In this document: piece by piece, positions 36,687 through 45,772 of the stretch | Numbering within the stretch: the stretch's first letter is position 1 | How the letters are laid out: each line of letters begins with the position of its first letter | Source: Puniceibacterium confluentis | Lineage (GTDB): Bacteria; Pseudomonadota; Alphaproteobacteria; Rhodobacterales; Rhodobacteraceae | DNA length: 64,000 nucleotides | NCBI RefSeq assembly: GCF_007923445.1 | Contig: NZ_VOJI01000001.1 | Coordinates: forward strand, 248,001 to 312,000 | Direction: 5' to 3' | Made by a program: the position numbers and the translations under genes | Notes under the pieces: generated by a model | The model's input: the letters and a program-made list of their open reading frames with translations, nothing else | Databases searched by the model: none | What the model was told of the DNA's origin: nothing

Positions 36687-36692
36687 ACCGAT

Positions 36693-36727
36693 CCGCCCGG
36701 CGGTGCCAGCGTGCAACTGCCGGGCGG
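36693..36727 (+). other. Hairpin between spuC and the decarboxylase gene
   Basis: Perfect 9-bp GC arms (CCGCCCGGC with GCCGGGCGG) enclose a 17-nt loop. There is no T-run, so it is not a classical terminator; it may stabilise the spuC transcript end or separate the two transcripts. Confidence 0.45.
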
Positions 36728-36829
36728 CTCTGAGGTGAACGGTGCGACGACTCACTGTTTGCCTTGCGCGGCGACTTGACCTAATTCCCGGGGGCACGAC
36801 CCGACGCGGCCCACCGAGAGGACTTTGAC

Positions 36830-37924
36830 TTGCAGACGCCTTACTATCTCATCGACAAGTCACGCCTGCTCCCCAACCTGCAAAAGATCGCCTGGCTGCG
36901 CGAAGCCTCGGGGGCAAAGGCGCTGCTGGCTCTCAAGTGTTTTGCAACCTGGTCGGTGTTCGATTTCATGGCCGACTACATGGATGGCTCGACATCGTCC
37001 TCGCTGTACGAAGTCAAGCTGGGCCACACCCGGTTCCCGGGCGAAACCCACGCCTATTCGGTCGCCTATGCCGATCACGAGATGGCCGAGGTGCTGGCGC
37101 ACAGCGACAAGATCATTTTCAATTCCATCGGCCAGCTGAACAAGTTCGCCGGTGCGGCGCAGGGCCACGTGCGCGGGCTGCGTGCCAACCCGGGTGTGTC
37201 GACCTCGGGCTTTGATCTGGCGGATCCGGCGCGCCCGTTCAGCCGGCTTGGCGAAAGCGATCCTGCCCGGATCGCCGAGGTTGCGGACCGGATCAGCGGC
37301 TTGATGTTCCACAACAACTGCGAAAACGACAGTTTTGAGCGGTTCGACGAGATGCTGACCCTGATCGAAGACCGCTTTGGCGCGGTTCTGCCGTCAATGG
37401 AGTGGGTCAGCCTCGGTGGCGGCATTCATTTCACCGGTGACGGATATCCGCTGGACCGCCTGGCTGCCCGCCTGAAGGCTTTCGCCGCTCGTTTCGGGGT
37501 GCAGGTCTACCTCGAGCCAGGCGAGGCCGCGATCACCGGGGCGGCGACACTGGAGGTGACCGTGCTGGACACGATGTTCAACGGCAAGAATCTGGCCATC
37601 GTCGACAGTTCGATCGAGGCGCACATGCTGGACCTGCTGATCTACCGTGAATCCGCCAAGATCAGCCCTGACACCGGCCCGCACGAATGGATGATCTGCG
37701 GCAAGTCCTGTCTGGCGGGCGATATCTTTGGCGAATTCCGGTTTGACGCGCCGCTCCAGGCAGGTGACCGGATCTCGTTCCAGGATGCGGCCGGTTACAC
37801 GATGGTCAAAAAGAACTGGTTCAATGGCGTGAAGATGCCCGGCATTGCGATCCGTGAACTGGACGGAACCACACGGCTGGTGCGCGATTTCGGCTATGAC
37901 GATTTTGCCGCTGCGCTGTCCTGA
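36830..37924 (+). CDS. nspC: Carboxynorspermidine/carboxyspermidine decarboxylase
   Basis: A PLP-dependent decarboxylase of the alanine-racemase fold that turns carboxyspermidine into spermidine (or carboxynorspermidine into norspermidine). The 364-residue protein has the Schiff-base Lys36 in LLALKCFATWSVF, HNNCEN at about 162, SLGGGIHFTG and the late GKSCLAGD motif. It starts with TTG, preceded by GAGAGGA at 8 nt. The dehydrogenase for the preceding step follows 25 bp downstream, so the two enzymes form one operon. Confidence 0.93.
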   Translation: MQTPYYLIDKSRLLPNLQKIAWLREASGAKALLALKCFATWSVFDFMADYMDGSTSSSLYEVKLGHTRFPGETHAYSVAYADHEMAEVLAHSDKIIFNSIGQLNKFAGAAQGHVRGLRANPGVSTSGFDLADPARPFSRLGESDPARIAEVADRISGLMFHNNCENDSFERFDEMLTLIEDRFGAVLPSMEWVSLGGGIHFTGDGYPLDRLAARLKAFAARFGVQVYLEPGEAAITGAATLEVTVLDTMFNGKNLAIVDSSIEAHMLDLLIYRESAKISPDTGPHEWMICGKSCLAGDIFGEFRFDAPLQAGDRISFQDAAGYTMVKKNWFNGVKMPGIAIRELDGTTRLVRDFGYDDFAAALS

Positions 37925-37949
37925 ACGATACGAAAGGTCTTTGAGAGTC

Positions 37950-39191
37950 ATGAAACGCAACGTTCTAATCATCGGTGCCGGCGGCGTGGCGCAGGTCGTG
38001 GCGCATAAATGCGCACAGAACAATGACCTGCTTGGCGACCTGCATATCGCCAGCCGCACCGTTTCGAAATGCGAGGCGATTCTGCAAAGCGTGCATGACA
38101 AGGGCGCGATGAAGCAGGACGGCGTGTTTGCCGCCCATGCCGTGGACGCGATGGACAGTGCGGCGGTCGCCGCGCTTCTGACGCAGACCGGGGCACAGAT
38201 CGTGATCAACGTCGGTTCGCCGTTTGTGAACATGACGGTGCTCGAGGCCTGCATCCAGACCGGCGCCGCGTATATTGATACCGCGATACACGAAGATCCG
38301 GCCAAGATCTGCGAAACGCCGCCGTGGTACGGCAACTACGAATGGAAGCGTCGCGAGGATTGCGCCCAAGCGGGGGTCACCGCAATTCTGGGCGCGGGGT
38401 TCGATCCGGGCATGGTGAATGCCTTTGCCCGCTTTGCCGTGGATCAGTTCATGGACGAGGTCACGTCGATCGACATCGTCGATATCAACGCCGGGTCGCA
38501 TGGGCGGTATTTTTCGACCAATTTCGATCCGGAAATCAACTTTCGCGAATTTACCGGCACGGTCTACAGCTGGCAGGACGGGGCCTGGCAGAGCAACGCC
38601 ATGTTCGAAGTCGGGCGCGACTGGGATCTGCCGGTGGTGGGCAAGCAAAGGGCCTATCTGTCAGGCCATGACGAGGTGCATTCGCTGGCGGCAAATTACC
38701 CGCAGGCCGATGTCCGGTTCTGGATGGGCTTTGGCGATCACTACATCAACGTGTTCACCGTGCTGCAAAATCTCGGATTGCTGTCGGAACAGCCGGTGGT
38801 GACCGCCGAGGGACTGGAAGTGGTGCCACTGAAGGTTGTGAAGGCCGTGCTGCCGGACCCGTCAACGCTGGCGCCGGATTACACCGGCAAGACCTGCATC
38901 GGCGATCTGGTCAAAGGCACCCGCGACGGCGCGCCGGTCGAGGTCTTTGTCTACAATGTCGCCGATCACAAGGACGCCTACAACGAAGTCGGCAGCCAGG
39001 GCATCTCGTATACCGCAGGCGTGCCGCCGGTCGCGATGGCGATGCTGATTGCCGATGGCACCTATGATCTGGGCACCATGGTCAACGTCGAAGAGCTGGA
39101 CCCGAAACCGCTGTTCACCCTGCTGGATACCCTCGGCCTGCCGACACGGGTGCAGGACGCGGATGGCGATCGGGAATGGCACCGGGCCTAG
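37950..39191 (+). CDS. Carboxyspermidine dehydrogenase (saccharopine dehydrogenase family)
   Basis: This enzyme condenses putrescine (or diaminopropane) with aspartate beta-semialdehyde and reduces the product with NADPH to carboxyspermidine. The 413-residue protein begins with the nucleotide-binding motif IIGAGGVAQVVAHK and has the family segment GAGFDPGMVNAFARFA. Its pairing with nspC identifies it; an isolated homologue could be a saccharopine dehydrogenase. The start at 37950 is preceded by GAGAG; the longer frame lies inside nspC and is rejected. Confidence 0.9.
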   Translation: MKRNVLIIGAGGVAQVVAHKCAQNNDLLGDLHIASRTVSKCEAILQSVHDKGAMKQDGVFAAHAVDAMDSAAVAALLTQTGAQIVINVGSPFVNMTVLEACIQTGAAYIDTAIHEDPAKICETPPWYGNYEWKRREDCAQAGVTAILGAGFDPGMVNAFARFAVDQFMDEVTSIDIVDINAGSHGRYFSTNFDPEINFREFTGTVYSWQDGAWQSNAMFEVGRDWDLPVVGKQRAYLSGHDEVHSLAANYPQADVRFWMGFGDHYINVFTVLQNLGLLSEQPVVTAEGLEVVPLKVVKAVLPDPSTLAPDYTGKTCIGDLVKGTRDGAPVEVFVYNVADHKDAYNEVGSQGISYTAGVPPVAMAMLIADGTYDLGTMVNVEELDPKPLFTLLDTLGLPTRVQDADGDREWHRA

Positions 39192-39229
39192 GCCAGTCAC
39201 AGGCTCTGCCGTCAGCTGTTCGGGGGGAC

Positions 39230-40000
39230 TCAGGTCCGGCCTTTGACCCTCTCGAACCGCTGCCGCGCGATTTCCTCGTGGCGCTCGGCCTTGCGGTTCT
39301 CGGCCAAAGAGGCCTCGACATAGTCGAGATGCGCTTCGACTGCGGCGCGGGCGGCGACGGGATCACGTGATTGCAACCCGTCGTTGATCGCGCGGTGCTG
39401 GCCCAGAAGCATGTCGCGGGTCGTGCGTTGTTTGAACATGATCTGGCGGTTGTAGAACACCCCCTGATGCAGCAGCTGGTACATTGACCGCATCATGTGC
39501 AGCATCACCACGTTGTGGCTGGCTTCGAAAATCGACAGGTGAAAATCCGCGTCCAGCCGCGCCTCGTCCGCCGGGTTGCGCTTTTGGTGTGCGGCTTCCA
39601 TCTGCTCGAACACTTCCTTGATCACCTGAAGGTCGGTGTCGGATCCCAGCCGCGCCGCGCGTTCTGCAGCCAGTCCTTCCATGTCCCGCCGGAAGGACAG
39701 GTAGTCAAAGACCGCCTCGTCATGGTCGGCGAACAGGGCGATCAGTGCGTCGGAAAAGGCCGATCCAAGGACGTCGGCCACATAGATTCCGGCACCGGCG
39801 CGGCTGTTGAGCAACCCGCGTTCGGACAGATCCGCCACCGCCTCGCGCAGAGAGGGGCGCGACACACCCAGACGTTCCGCCAGCTCGCGTTCGGCCGGCA
39901 GACGCTCGCCCGGGCGCAGGATGCCGCGCAGGATCAGCTTTTCGATCTGCCGGGTGACGGCGGTCGACAGCTTTTCCGGCTGGATCTGGCGAAAGGGCAT
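39230..40000 (-). CDS. GntR-family regulator with FCD domain (PdhR/LldR-like)
   Basis: A 256-residue regulator with an N-terminal winged helix (about 10-75, ERELAERLGVSRPSLREAVADLSERGLL) and a C-terminal FCD domain with Asp/His ligands (DADFHLSIFEASHN and GQHRAINDGL). It converges on the carboxyspermidine dehydrogenase gene. A palindrome with GGTCA/TGACC arms lies about 33 bp upstream of its start and is a probable self-operator. A link to polyamines is possible from position only; relatives sense lactate, pyruvate or glycolate. Confidence 0.88.
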   Translation of the reverse strand: MPFRQIQPEKLSTAVTRQIEKLILRGILRPGERLPAERELAERLGVSRPSLREAVADLSERGLLNSRAGAGIYVADVLGSAFSDALIALFADHDEAVFDYLSFRRDMEGLAAERAARLGSDTDLQVIKEVFEQMEAAHQKRNPADEARLDADFHLSIFEASHNVVMLHMMRSMYQLLHQGVFYNRQIMFKQRTTRDMLLGQHRAINDGLQSRDPVAARAAVEAHLDYVEASLAENRKAERHEEIARQRFERVKGRT

Positions 40001-40032
40001 GAGCGAAACTACCGAAGAACGAGGGGTGAATT

Positions 40033-40049
40033 GGTCAATGATTATGACC
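40033..40049. promoter_or_regulatory. Putative operator of the second GntR gene
   Basis: GGTCA-ATGATTA-TGACC is an inverted repeat with perfect 5-bp arms and a 7-nt centre, upstream of the gntR start at 40000. The form fits FCD-type GntR sites. Confidence 0.45.
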
Positions 40050-40089
40050 GCTGGGGAAGCATGGCAAGAGTCCTGCGCGGGTCAGGGGC

Positions 40090-40533
40090 TCACCAGCGCG
40101 ACAAGGCATCCTCGTCTTCGTCTTTGGCCGCGACCCAGCCCGCGGTGGCGGCGGTATGCTCTTTCTTCCAGAACGGCGCGCGGGATTTGAGATAATCCAT
40201 CAGGAAATCAGCGGCTTCAAACGCATCACGGCGGTGCGGCGCGGCGGTCGCGACCATCATGATCCTGTCGCCGGGCACCAGACGTCCATACCGGTGGATC
40301 ACCAGTACATCACCCAGCGACCAGCGCTGCGCGGCCTCGGAGGCGATCTTCTCCACGGCCTTTTCCGTCATTCCGGGATAATGTTCGATCTCCATCACCT
40401 CGAGATCCTTGCCGGAAAGGTCACGCACCACGCCGGTAAAGGTCACGATGGCGCCCATGTCACTGCGCGAGGCTGCGAAAGCCTCGGCCTCGGCGCCTAG
40501 ATCAAACGGCTCTTCCTGGACGACGATGCGCAT
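40090..40533 (-). CDS. moaE: Molybdopterin synthase catalytic subunit
   Basis: MoaE, as a heterotetramer with MoaD, inserts dithiolene sulfur into precursor Z to form molybdopterin. The 147-residue protein shows FTGVVRD, MEIEHYPGMTE, VIHRYGRL, and the catalytic Lys region RAPFWKKEHT. It is the last gene of pgsA-moaD-moaE, with a 1-bp gap to moaD. The C-terminus has an extra acidic tail (AAKDEDEDALSRW). Confidence 0.96.
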   Translation of the reverse strand: MRIVVQEEPFDLGAEAEAFAASRSDMGAIVTFTGVVRDLSGKDLEVMEIEHYPGMTEKAVEKIASEAAQRWSLGDVLVIHRYGRLVPGDRIMMVATAAPHRRDAFEAADFLMDYLKSRAPFWKKEHTAATAGWVAAKDEDEDALSRW

Positions 40534-40534
40534 G

Positions 40535-40780
40535 TCAGCCCCCGGTCATCGGCGGGAAAAACGCCACTTCGCGCGCCCCTTCTAGCGAGGCGTCAAAATC
40601 GGTCAGCTCCTGGTCAACCGCCACCCGCAGGGCGGAAAGGTCGGCAAAGGCTGCGGCATAGCGGTCTTCGCGGGCGCGCAACTCGGTGACAAGCTCTGCC
40701 ACGGTGGCGGCTTTTGTCGTCACACGCTCTTTCGGCAGACCGATGCGTTCGCGCACCCAGGCAAAATAGAGAATATCCAT
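40535..40780 (-). CDS. moaD: Molybdopterin synthase sulfur carrier subunit
   Basis: MoaD is a ubiquitin-like sulfur carrier. The 81-residue protein starts MDILYFAWVRE and ends in the required Gly-Gly (FFPPMTGG), which is adenylated and thiocarboxylated by MoeB. The ATG overlaps the pgsA stop by one base (TGATGG on the coding strand), so translation is coupled. Longer frames upstream lie within pgsA in another frame and are rejected. Confidence 0.95.
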   Translation of the reverse strand: MDILYFAWVRERIGLPKERVTTKAATVAELVTELRAREDRYAAAFADLSALRVAVDQELTDFDASLEGAREVAFFPPMTGG

Positions 40781-41445
40781 CAGGGTTCCTCTCTCAGATG
40801 GGGGATCGCCTTGCGAAAGTAGTCCCAGCCGGTGACCATGGTCAGCGCGGCGGCGACCCAAAGCAGGACAAGCCCGATCTGCCCCGACCAGACCATGCCC
40901 GCTTCTTTCCACCACAACCCGTGCAGGTCCTCGATGCGTCCGTCAAGGATGTCGCCCACCATCTGCGGGTCCATGCCCCAGACCGACATGCCAAGATAAT
41001 GCTCGAACACCCCCTGGGCAAAGAGCACCGCAATGGCGATCATCTGCAACGTGGTTTTCCATTTGGCCAGTTTCGTGACCTTGAGCGTCCCGGCGGTATC
41101 CCCGAGAAATTCGCGCAGACCCGAAACAAAGACTTCGCGGAACAGGATGAACGTCGCGGGCAGCACCAGCCAGGGGGACATCGAAGAATATCCGACGATC
41201 ACCATCAGGGCGATCACCACCATGGCCTTGTCCGCGATCGGATCCAGCATGGTGCCGAGCTTGGTCTGCTGACCCCAGGCCCGGGCCAGATAGCCATCGA
41301 ACCAGTCGGTGATGGCGGCACTGACAAACAGGGTCAGGGCGTACCAGTCAGCAAAGGGCCGGGTGAAATACAGAAACATCACGGCAACGCCTGGGGCAGC
41401 CAGCAGGCGCAGGGCGGTGAGGATATTTGGTATGGTCCAGCTCAT
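40780..41445 (-). CDS. pgsA: CDP-diacylglycerol-glycerol-3-phosphate 3-phosphatidyltransferase
   Basis: PgsA makes phosphatidylglycerol phosphate, the committed step to phosphatidylglycerol. The 221-residue membrane protein has the CDP-alcohol phosphotransferase signature DGYLAR...GTMLDPIADK (about 48-71) and about four to five hydrophobic segments. It heads the pgsA-moaD-moaE run seen in many Rhodobacterales, where uvrC usually precedes it; here the upstream neighbour is a divergent META-domain lipoprotein. Confidence 0.95.
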   Translation of the reverse strand: MSWTIPNILTALRLLAAPGVAVMFLYFTRPFADWYALTLFVSAAITDWFDGYLARAWGQQTKLGTMLDPIADKAMVVIALMVIVGYSSMSPWLVLPATFILFREVFVSGLREFLGDTAGTLKVTKLAKWKTTLQMIAIAVLFAQGVFEHYLGMSVWGMDPQMVGDILDGRIEDLHGLWWKEAGMVWSGQIGLVLLWVAAALTMVTGWDYFRKAIPHLREEP

Positions 41446-41583
41446 AAGCCGTTCCTATCTTGCTTTGTGGCCACAGGGAAGATGCCGCGCGGTCAACCGA
41501 CTGTTCCCGTTGACGCATCCTGCCCGGTGCCCTGCCCCGGGGTTGCCTTGCGTTCGCAACGGGGCGCTGGCACGGTGCAGCGC

Positions 41584-41979
41584 ATGAAATTTCTGTCCGT
41601 CGCCATTCTGGTGTTCCTGTCCGCCTGTGCCCGGGACGAATCGCTGCGCGCCTATGGGGCCGATGACGATGTCTTTGCCCTTCAGACGCTCAACGGGCAG
41701 GCATTCAACGCCCGGGCATCGGTTTCGTTTCCCCGCGCCTGGCAGATTGTCGGCGCAGGGCCATGCAACACGTTTTCCGGCCCCCAGACTGCGCCCTATC
41801 CGTGGTTTGCGCCGGGCCCGCTGACTGTGACCAAGCGCAGTTGCCCGCAGCAGGACCAGGAGGCGGCCTTCCTGTCGGCGCTGGGCCGGATGACGGTGGC
41901 GATCGTCAAAGAGTTCAGCCTGACACTGTCGAATGATGACGGCGAACAGATGGTGTTCAGCCGCGTCGCCCCCGGCTGA
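41584..41979 (+). CDS. META-domain lipoprotein
   Basis: A 131-residue predicted outer-membrane or periplasmic lipoprotein, with a signal peptide ending in the lipobox LSAC (Cys15). The remainder resembles a short META (HslJ-like) domain, with GPCNTFSG and the cysteine in [10 protein letters not shown]. HslJ-type proteins are linked to heat shock and novobiocin resistance in E. coli. It is divergent from pgsA, and its 3' end overlaps recO tail-to-tail by 23 bp. Confidence 0.75.
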   Translation: MKFLSVAILVFLSACARDESLRAYGADDDVFALQTLNGQAFNARASVSFPRAWQIVGAGPCNTFSGPQTAPYPWFAPGPLTVTKRSCPQQDQEAAFLSALGRMTVAIVKEFSLTLSNDDGEQMVFSRVAPG

Positions 41980-42688
41980 GCCGGTCGACAAACACGGCGC
42001 GGGCAGAGGGCAGCGGTCGGTCCCCCAGCGCCGGGGCAAGGTGGTGGGCCAGGAAATGCCCGGTGGTGCCAAGGGCGGTACAGATTTCGCTATCACTGGC
42101 GTCGCCCTGACCCAGCATGACGGCAGGCAGCGGCAGCAGACGATCCGCCCATTCCCCGGCACCCGAGGCTGACACGGCGCGGGCGGTGCGGGGCGAGACA
42201 TAGATCAGCTGATCATTGGCGCCGGTGGCAGCGCAGGCCGAAAGGTCGAGGCCAAACCCCATTTCCTCGAGCAGGGCCATTTCCCAGCGCAGGTATGCCA
42301 GTGGCCAGATCTGCGGTTGGCCAAGCAGATCCAGCAGCGATTCGGTGCGCTGATAGAGGGCCGGATGGGCTTCGCGCTCCGGCAGGCAGAAGGCGAGCAG
42401 GGAGACCACGGCGTTCAGTCCGGCGAGTGACAGCCGGTCGGTCATTGCGAGCGCGGCACGCGAGCGCTGTGGTTCGATCGTGAAGCTGCCGATGTGATCT
42501 TCGAGCCGGGCGCGCCAGCTGAGATCAAGTTGGGCGCCGGGTTGCAGGCTTGGGGCAATCTTGCGGGACGTGGCGCCGCGCAGCACACCGACGTGACGGC
42601 CCCGCGTCGGGGTAAACACCTCGAGTATGGCCGAGGATTCGCCATGCCTGCGGGTGGTGAGAAGAATGCCGGTGTCGCGCCAGTCCAT
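41957..42688 (-). CDS. recO: DNA repair protein RecO
   Basis: RecO works with RecR and RecF to load RecA on gapped DNA. The 243-residue protein has the N-terminal OB fold beginning [18 protein letters not shown] and the helical C-terminal domain. It starts at 42688; the longer open frame upstream is low-complexity and not coding. It follows DUF1491 by 71 bp in the era-DUF1491-recO series and overlaps the convergent lipoprotein gene. Confidence 0.93.
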   Translation of the reverse strand: MDWRDTGILLTTRRHGESSAILEVFTPTRGRHVGVLRGATSRKIAPSLQPGAQLDLSWRARLEDHIGSFTIEPQRSRAALAMTDRLSLAGLNAVVSLLAFCLPEREAHPALYQRTESLLDLLGQPQIWPLAYLRWEMALLEEMGFGLDLSACAATGANDQLIYVSPRTARAVSASGAGEWADRLLPLPAVMLGQGDASDSEICTALGTTGHFLAHHLAPALGDRPLPSARAVFVDRLSRGRRG

Positions 42689-42759
42689 TCCCCAAGAGTG
42701 GGCCCGCAGGGCGGCAGACGCAAGGGACCAGGGCGGGGCCGCAGATGCCGGTGCAGCCC

Positions 42760-43098
42760 TCAGCTGTCGAGGCCGGGCTGGTCCAGCAGGTGGCGGCCCT
42801 GACGGTCCTCGACTTCGATCACCCAGAGATCCGAATCGAAGCTGCGCTGGCGGGCAACGGTGTCCTCGACGTCGCGGTCCGGGCCGCTGGCCAGTTCGGA
42901 CCATTTGCGCGTGTCGGTCATCAGATCAAAGCTGCGGGTGTACGCCTGCGCCGTGCCGTCGAGCCTGTTGAGCTTGACCAGCACAGCACCGGCGGTGTCG
43001 TCGCCGCGATGCACCACGAAGGCAGGAATGTCGTGCAGCGACAGGCGGCGCATATAGGCCTGAACCCAGAACGCGGCGGCAAGGCGCGGCTCAGACAT
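42760..43098 (-). CDS. DUF1491 family protein
   Basis: A 112-residue alphaproteobacterial protein of unknown function. The family features are [12 protein letters not shown] near the start, [16 protein letters not shown] and the C-terminal [15 protein letters not shown]. It overlaps the end of era by 8 bp, so it is coupled to era, and it precedes recO as in related genomes. Confidence 0.9.
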   Translation of the reverse strand: MSEPRLAAAFWVQAYMRRLSLHDIPAFVVHRGDDTAGAVLVKLNRLDGTAQAYTRSFDLMTDTRKWSELASGPDRDVEDTVARQRSFDSDLWVIEVEDRQGRHLLDQPGLDS

Positions 43099-43999
43099 TC
43101 CCGTCTTTGAAATTCAGGCCCATTTCAGAGTAACGCTCTGATTCCTCAAGCCATTTTTCGCGGACCTTCACCTGCAGAAACAGGTGAACCTTGCGACCCA
43201 GAAACTCTTCCAGCTCTTCGCGCGACGCTTTGGAGACCGCCTTGATCGTCTCGCCCCGGTGCCCGAGCAGGATGCCCTTGTGACCGTCGCGGGCGACATA
43301 GATCACCTGGTCAATGCGGGCGGTGCCATCTTCGCGCTCGGTCCAGTGATCGGTTTCGACCGTCAGCTGGTACGGCAGTTCCTGATGCAGACGCAGGGTC
43401 AGTTTCTCGCGCGTCATCTCTGCGGCGATCATGCGCATCGGCAGGTCGGCGATCTGATCCTCGGGGTACAGCCAGGGCTCTTCGGGCAACTCGCCGGCGA
43501 GCCATTTCTTCAGATCGTCGACGCCATAGCCGCGTTCGGCGGAAATCATGAAGGTTTCCGCAAAGGCATAGGCCTCGTTCATCTGCTTGCTGAGATCGAG
43601 CAAAGTCTCGGCCTTGACCTTGTCGATCTTGTTGATCGCCAGGGCGATTTTCCGGTTGGCGCCGATGTCGCCCAGACCCTTGAGAATGTTTTTCACGCCC
43701 TCGGACATGCCCCGGTGCGCCTCGATCAGCAGCACCACGATATCGGCATCCGAAGCACCGGACCACGCGGCGGCGACCATCGCCCGGTCCAGCCGGCGTT
43801 TGGGGGCAAAGAGACCCGGGGTATCGACAAAGACGATCTGGGTCTCGCCTTCGATGGCCACGCCACGGATGCGGGCGCGGGTGGTCTGGACCTTGTGGGT
43901 CACGATAGAGACCTTGGCCCCGACCATGCGGTTGGTCAGGGTGGATTTGCCCGCGTTGGGCTCTCCGATCAGGGCGACGAATCCGGCGCGTTGGCTCAT
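43091..43999 (-). CDS. era: GTPase Era
   Basis: Era is an essential GTPase that binds the 3' end of 16S rRNA and helps 30S assembly. The 302-residue protein has G1 GEPNAGKS (12-19), G3 DTPGLF, G4 NKID and a C-terminal KH domain with VYVARDGHKGILLGHRG-type residues. It is normally just after rnc; here dddL and an EamA transporter gene are between them, and a 161-bp gap precedes era, long enough for its own promoter. Confidence 0.97.
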   Translation of the reverse strand: MSQRAGFVALIGEPNAGKSTLTNRMVGAKVSIVTHKVQTTRARIRGVAIEGETQIVFVDTPGLFAPKRRLDRAMVAAAWSGASDADIVVLLIEAHRGMSEGVKNILKGLGDIGANRKIALAINKIDKVKAETLLDLSKQMNEAYAFAETFMISAERGYGVDDLKKWLAGELPEEPWLYPEDQIADLPMRMIAAEMTREKLTLRLHQELPYQLTVETDHWTEREDGTARIDQVIYVARDGHKGILLGHRGETIKAVSKASREELEEFLGRKVHLFLQVKVREKWLEESERYSEMGLNFKDGNV

Positions 44000-44160
44000 G
44001 GCGGGCTTTCCCGTGGTTGCAAGTCAGGGGCTATAGGCGAAAATCCGGGGCAGGGCCAGAGGTGGATTGGGGCAGGCCGGAAAGCACCTTGCCGGGACAC
44101 CGTGCCGGGTCCGGGCCTCGCACCCGCGCGCGCCGCCGCCACACCAGAGCGGAGACCCGC

Positions 44161-44853
44161 TCAGCCCGGGGGAATCCGGGGTCTGCGCCGGTACGACAGT
44201 TTCATCCCCGGCGCAGCAAGGCGGTCTTCGGCGCCGACCCAGGCATAGGCCAGCAGGCAGGGATCGCGTTCGCCGGTGGTGATGCGGTGTTCGTGTTCGG
44301 GGCGGTTCAGAATCAGTGACCCCGGGGCGTAGACGGCGCCATCATTTTCGGACCAGGCGCCGGCGACCGAAATATAGCTTTCCTCGATCTCTTTGTGGCT
44401 GTGCTGCGGGTAGGTGGTGCTGGGCGCGAACAGGACAAACCCGAGGATCAGCCGTTCGGCGCGGATCGGTCCCTGAGGGCCAAGCACCTCGCAATAGGCG
44501 TATTTGCGTTCGAGCGTCTTCGGCATGGTTTCGTAACCGAATTCCCAGGTGAGATCCTGCGAGACGCGGCTGAGCGCGCGGGCGAGTCCACGCAGTGAGT
44601 CGCGTTCTGCCAGATCCAGCGCGTGGTCCAGGTGGGTGGTCACGGGTTTTGCCGCAGGCGCGCGGGGGATCAGTTCCGGGTTGCGGTCGATCACCGCCGT
44701 CAGGGTCTCGCGCACCTTCTTGCGATGGGCGCGAATGGCTTTGCTGCCACCGGCAGAGCCGTGCCGGTACAGAGTTTCGAATTCGCGCAGCAGGTAGACC
44801 CAGTTCGGGTGGTCGTTCAGCCGCGGCATGGTCTGGTCGAGCGGGTCTGGCAT
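44161..44853 (-). CDS. dddL: Dimethylsulfoniopropionate (DMSP) lyase, DddL type
   Basis: DddL cleaves DMSP, an algal osmolyte, into dimethyl sulfide and acrylate. The 230-residue protein has a C-terminal cupin with the HxHx4Ex6G metal motif (His141, His143, Glu148, Gly155 in HSHKEIEESYISVAG), a third His at about 179, and the conserved YAPGSLILNRP and LLAYAWVG segments. The N-terminal helical region (WVYLLREFETLYRHGSAGGSKAIRAH-like pattern) also fits DddL. The start at 44853 is the best available; ATG at 44829 is an alternative. It lies 25 bp after the EamA gene. Confidence 0.85.
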   Translation of the reverse strand: MPDPLDQTMPRLNDHPNWVYLLREFETLYRHGSAGGSKAIRAHRKKVRETLTAVIDRNPELIPRAPAAKPVTTHLDHALDLAERDSLRGLARALSRVSQDLTWEFGYETMPKTLERKYAYCEVLGPQGPIRAERLILGFVLFAPSTTYPQHSHKEIEESYISVAGAWSENDGAVYAPGSLILNRPEHEHRITTGERDPCLLAYAWVGAEDRLAAPGMKLSYRRRPRIPPG

Positions 44854-44878
44854 GGCAGGGTCCGTGGTTGAAGGCGGA

Positions 44879-45772
44879 TCAGGGGCGCAGGCGACGCCAG
44901 CGGGCGGGCAACAGAGTGTACAGGCCGCTGAGCACGATAATGGCAGCACCGACCAGGGTCATCATATCAGGGCGTTCACCGAACAGCGTGACGGCAAGCA
45001 CCAGCGCGACAATCAGGCGGGAATACCTGAACGGAGCGACAACCGAGACTTCGCCGGTGCGCATCGCCGCTGTGAGGGCGGAGTAGGCGAGCACCCCGCA
45101 CACCGCGGTGCCGCAGATCGCCAGAGCGGCGGAGGTGGTCGGAAGACCGGGAGCGCCGGGCTCAAAGGCAATGATCACCAGGCCCGCGAACGTCACCACG
45201 GCAAAGCCGAGCAGGCCGAGCTGGCTGCTGTGAACCTGCGCCGGACTGGTGCGGGTGGCCAGGTCCCGGCCTGCAAACCCGATCATGCCGAGCAGCGCAA
45301 AGATGGCATTGGCTTCGATCCCCGCAGGCGACGGGCGCACGATCAGCAGCACGCCGACAAAACCGACGGCCATGGCGGCCCAGCGGCGGGGGCCGATCTT
45401 TTCACCCAGAATGAGCGCGGCACCTGCCATCACCGCCAGCGGCGCGGCCTGCAGGATTGCAGTTGTAGTGGACAGTGGTGTGTAGGCGAGCGCCAGGGCA
45501 AAAAACAGCCGACCGACAATTTCAAAGGCGGTCCGGATCAGCAACGCGCGCTGCACATAGGCGGGATTCCAAAGGCGGCGGCCCTGAACCCGTGTCAGCG
45601 CGGCAAAGAGCGCCATGGCCAGCAGTCCGAACTGAACCGTGGCGACGCCGGGACTGATTCCGCCAGAGGCGGTCGCGCCCTTGAAGAAAGCGTCTTCGAG
45701 TCCAAATCCGATCATCGCCGCGACCATGAAGGCGCTGCCGCGCAGGTTGTCGCGGGAGGCGGCGTCAGCCAC
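44879..45772 (-). CDS. EamA/DMT family transporter
   Basis: A 297-residue inner-membrane transporter with about ten hydrophobic segments in two EamA repeats. The likely start is a GTG at 45772 that overlaps the end of rnc by 8 bp; the longer frame upstream is antisense to no domain and lies inside rnc. It is followed 25 bp later by dddL, so the two look like one inserted cassette. A role in DMSP or acrylate movement is only a guess. Confidence 0.85.
   Translation of the reverse strand: MADAASRDNLRGSAFMVAAMIGFGLEDAFFKGATASGGISPGVATVQFGLLAMALFAALTRVQGRRLWNPAYVQRALLIRTAFEIVGRLFFALALAYTPLSTTTAILQAAPLAVMAGAALILGEKIGPRRWAAMAVGFVGVLLIVRPSPAGIEANAIFALLGMIGFAGRDLATRTSPAQVHSSQLGLLGFAVVTFAGLVIIAFEPGAPGLPTTSAALAICGTAVCGVLAYSALTAAMRTGEVSVVAPFRYSRLIVALVLAVTLFGERPDMMTLVGAAIIVLSGLYTLLPARWRRLRP

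Noticed and set aside
37950-39191. Assignment as saccharopine dehydrogenase of lysine metabolism
   Set aside because: The neighbouring nspC-type decarboxylase and polyamine genes make the carboxyspermidine dehydrogenase role far more likely.
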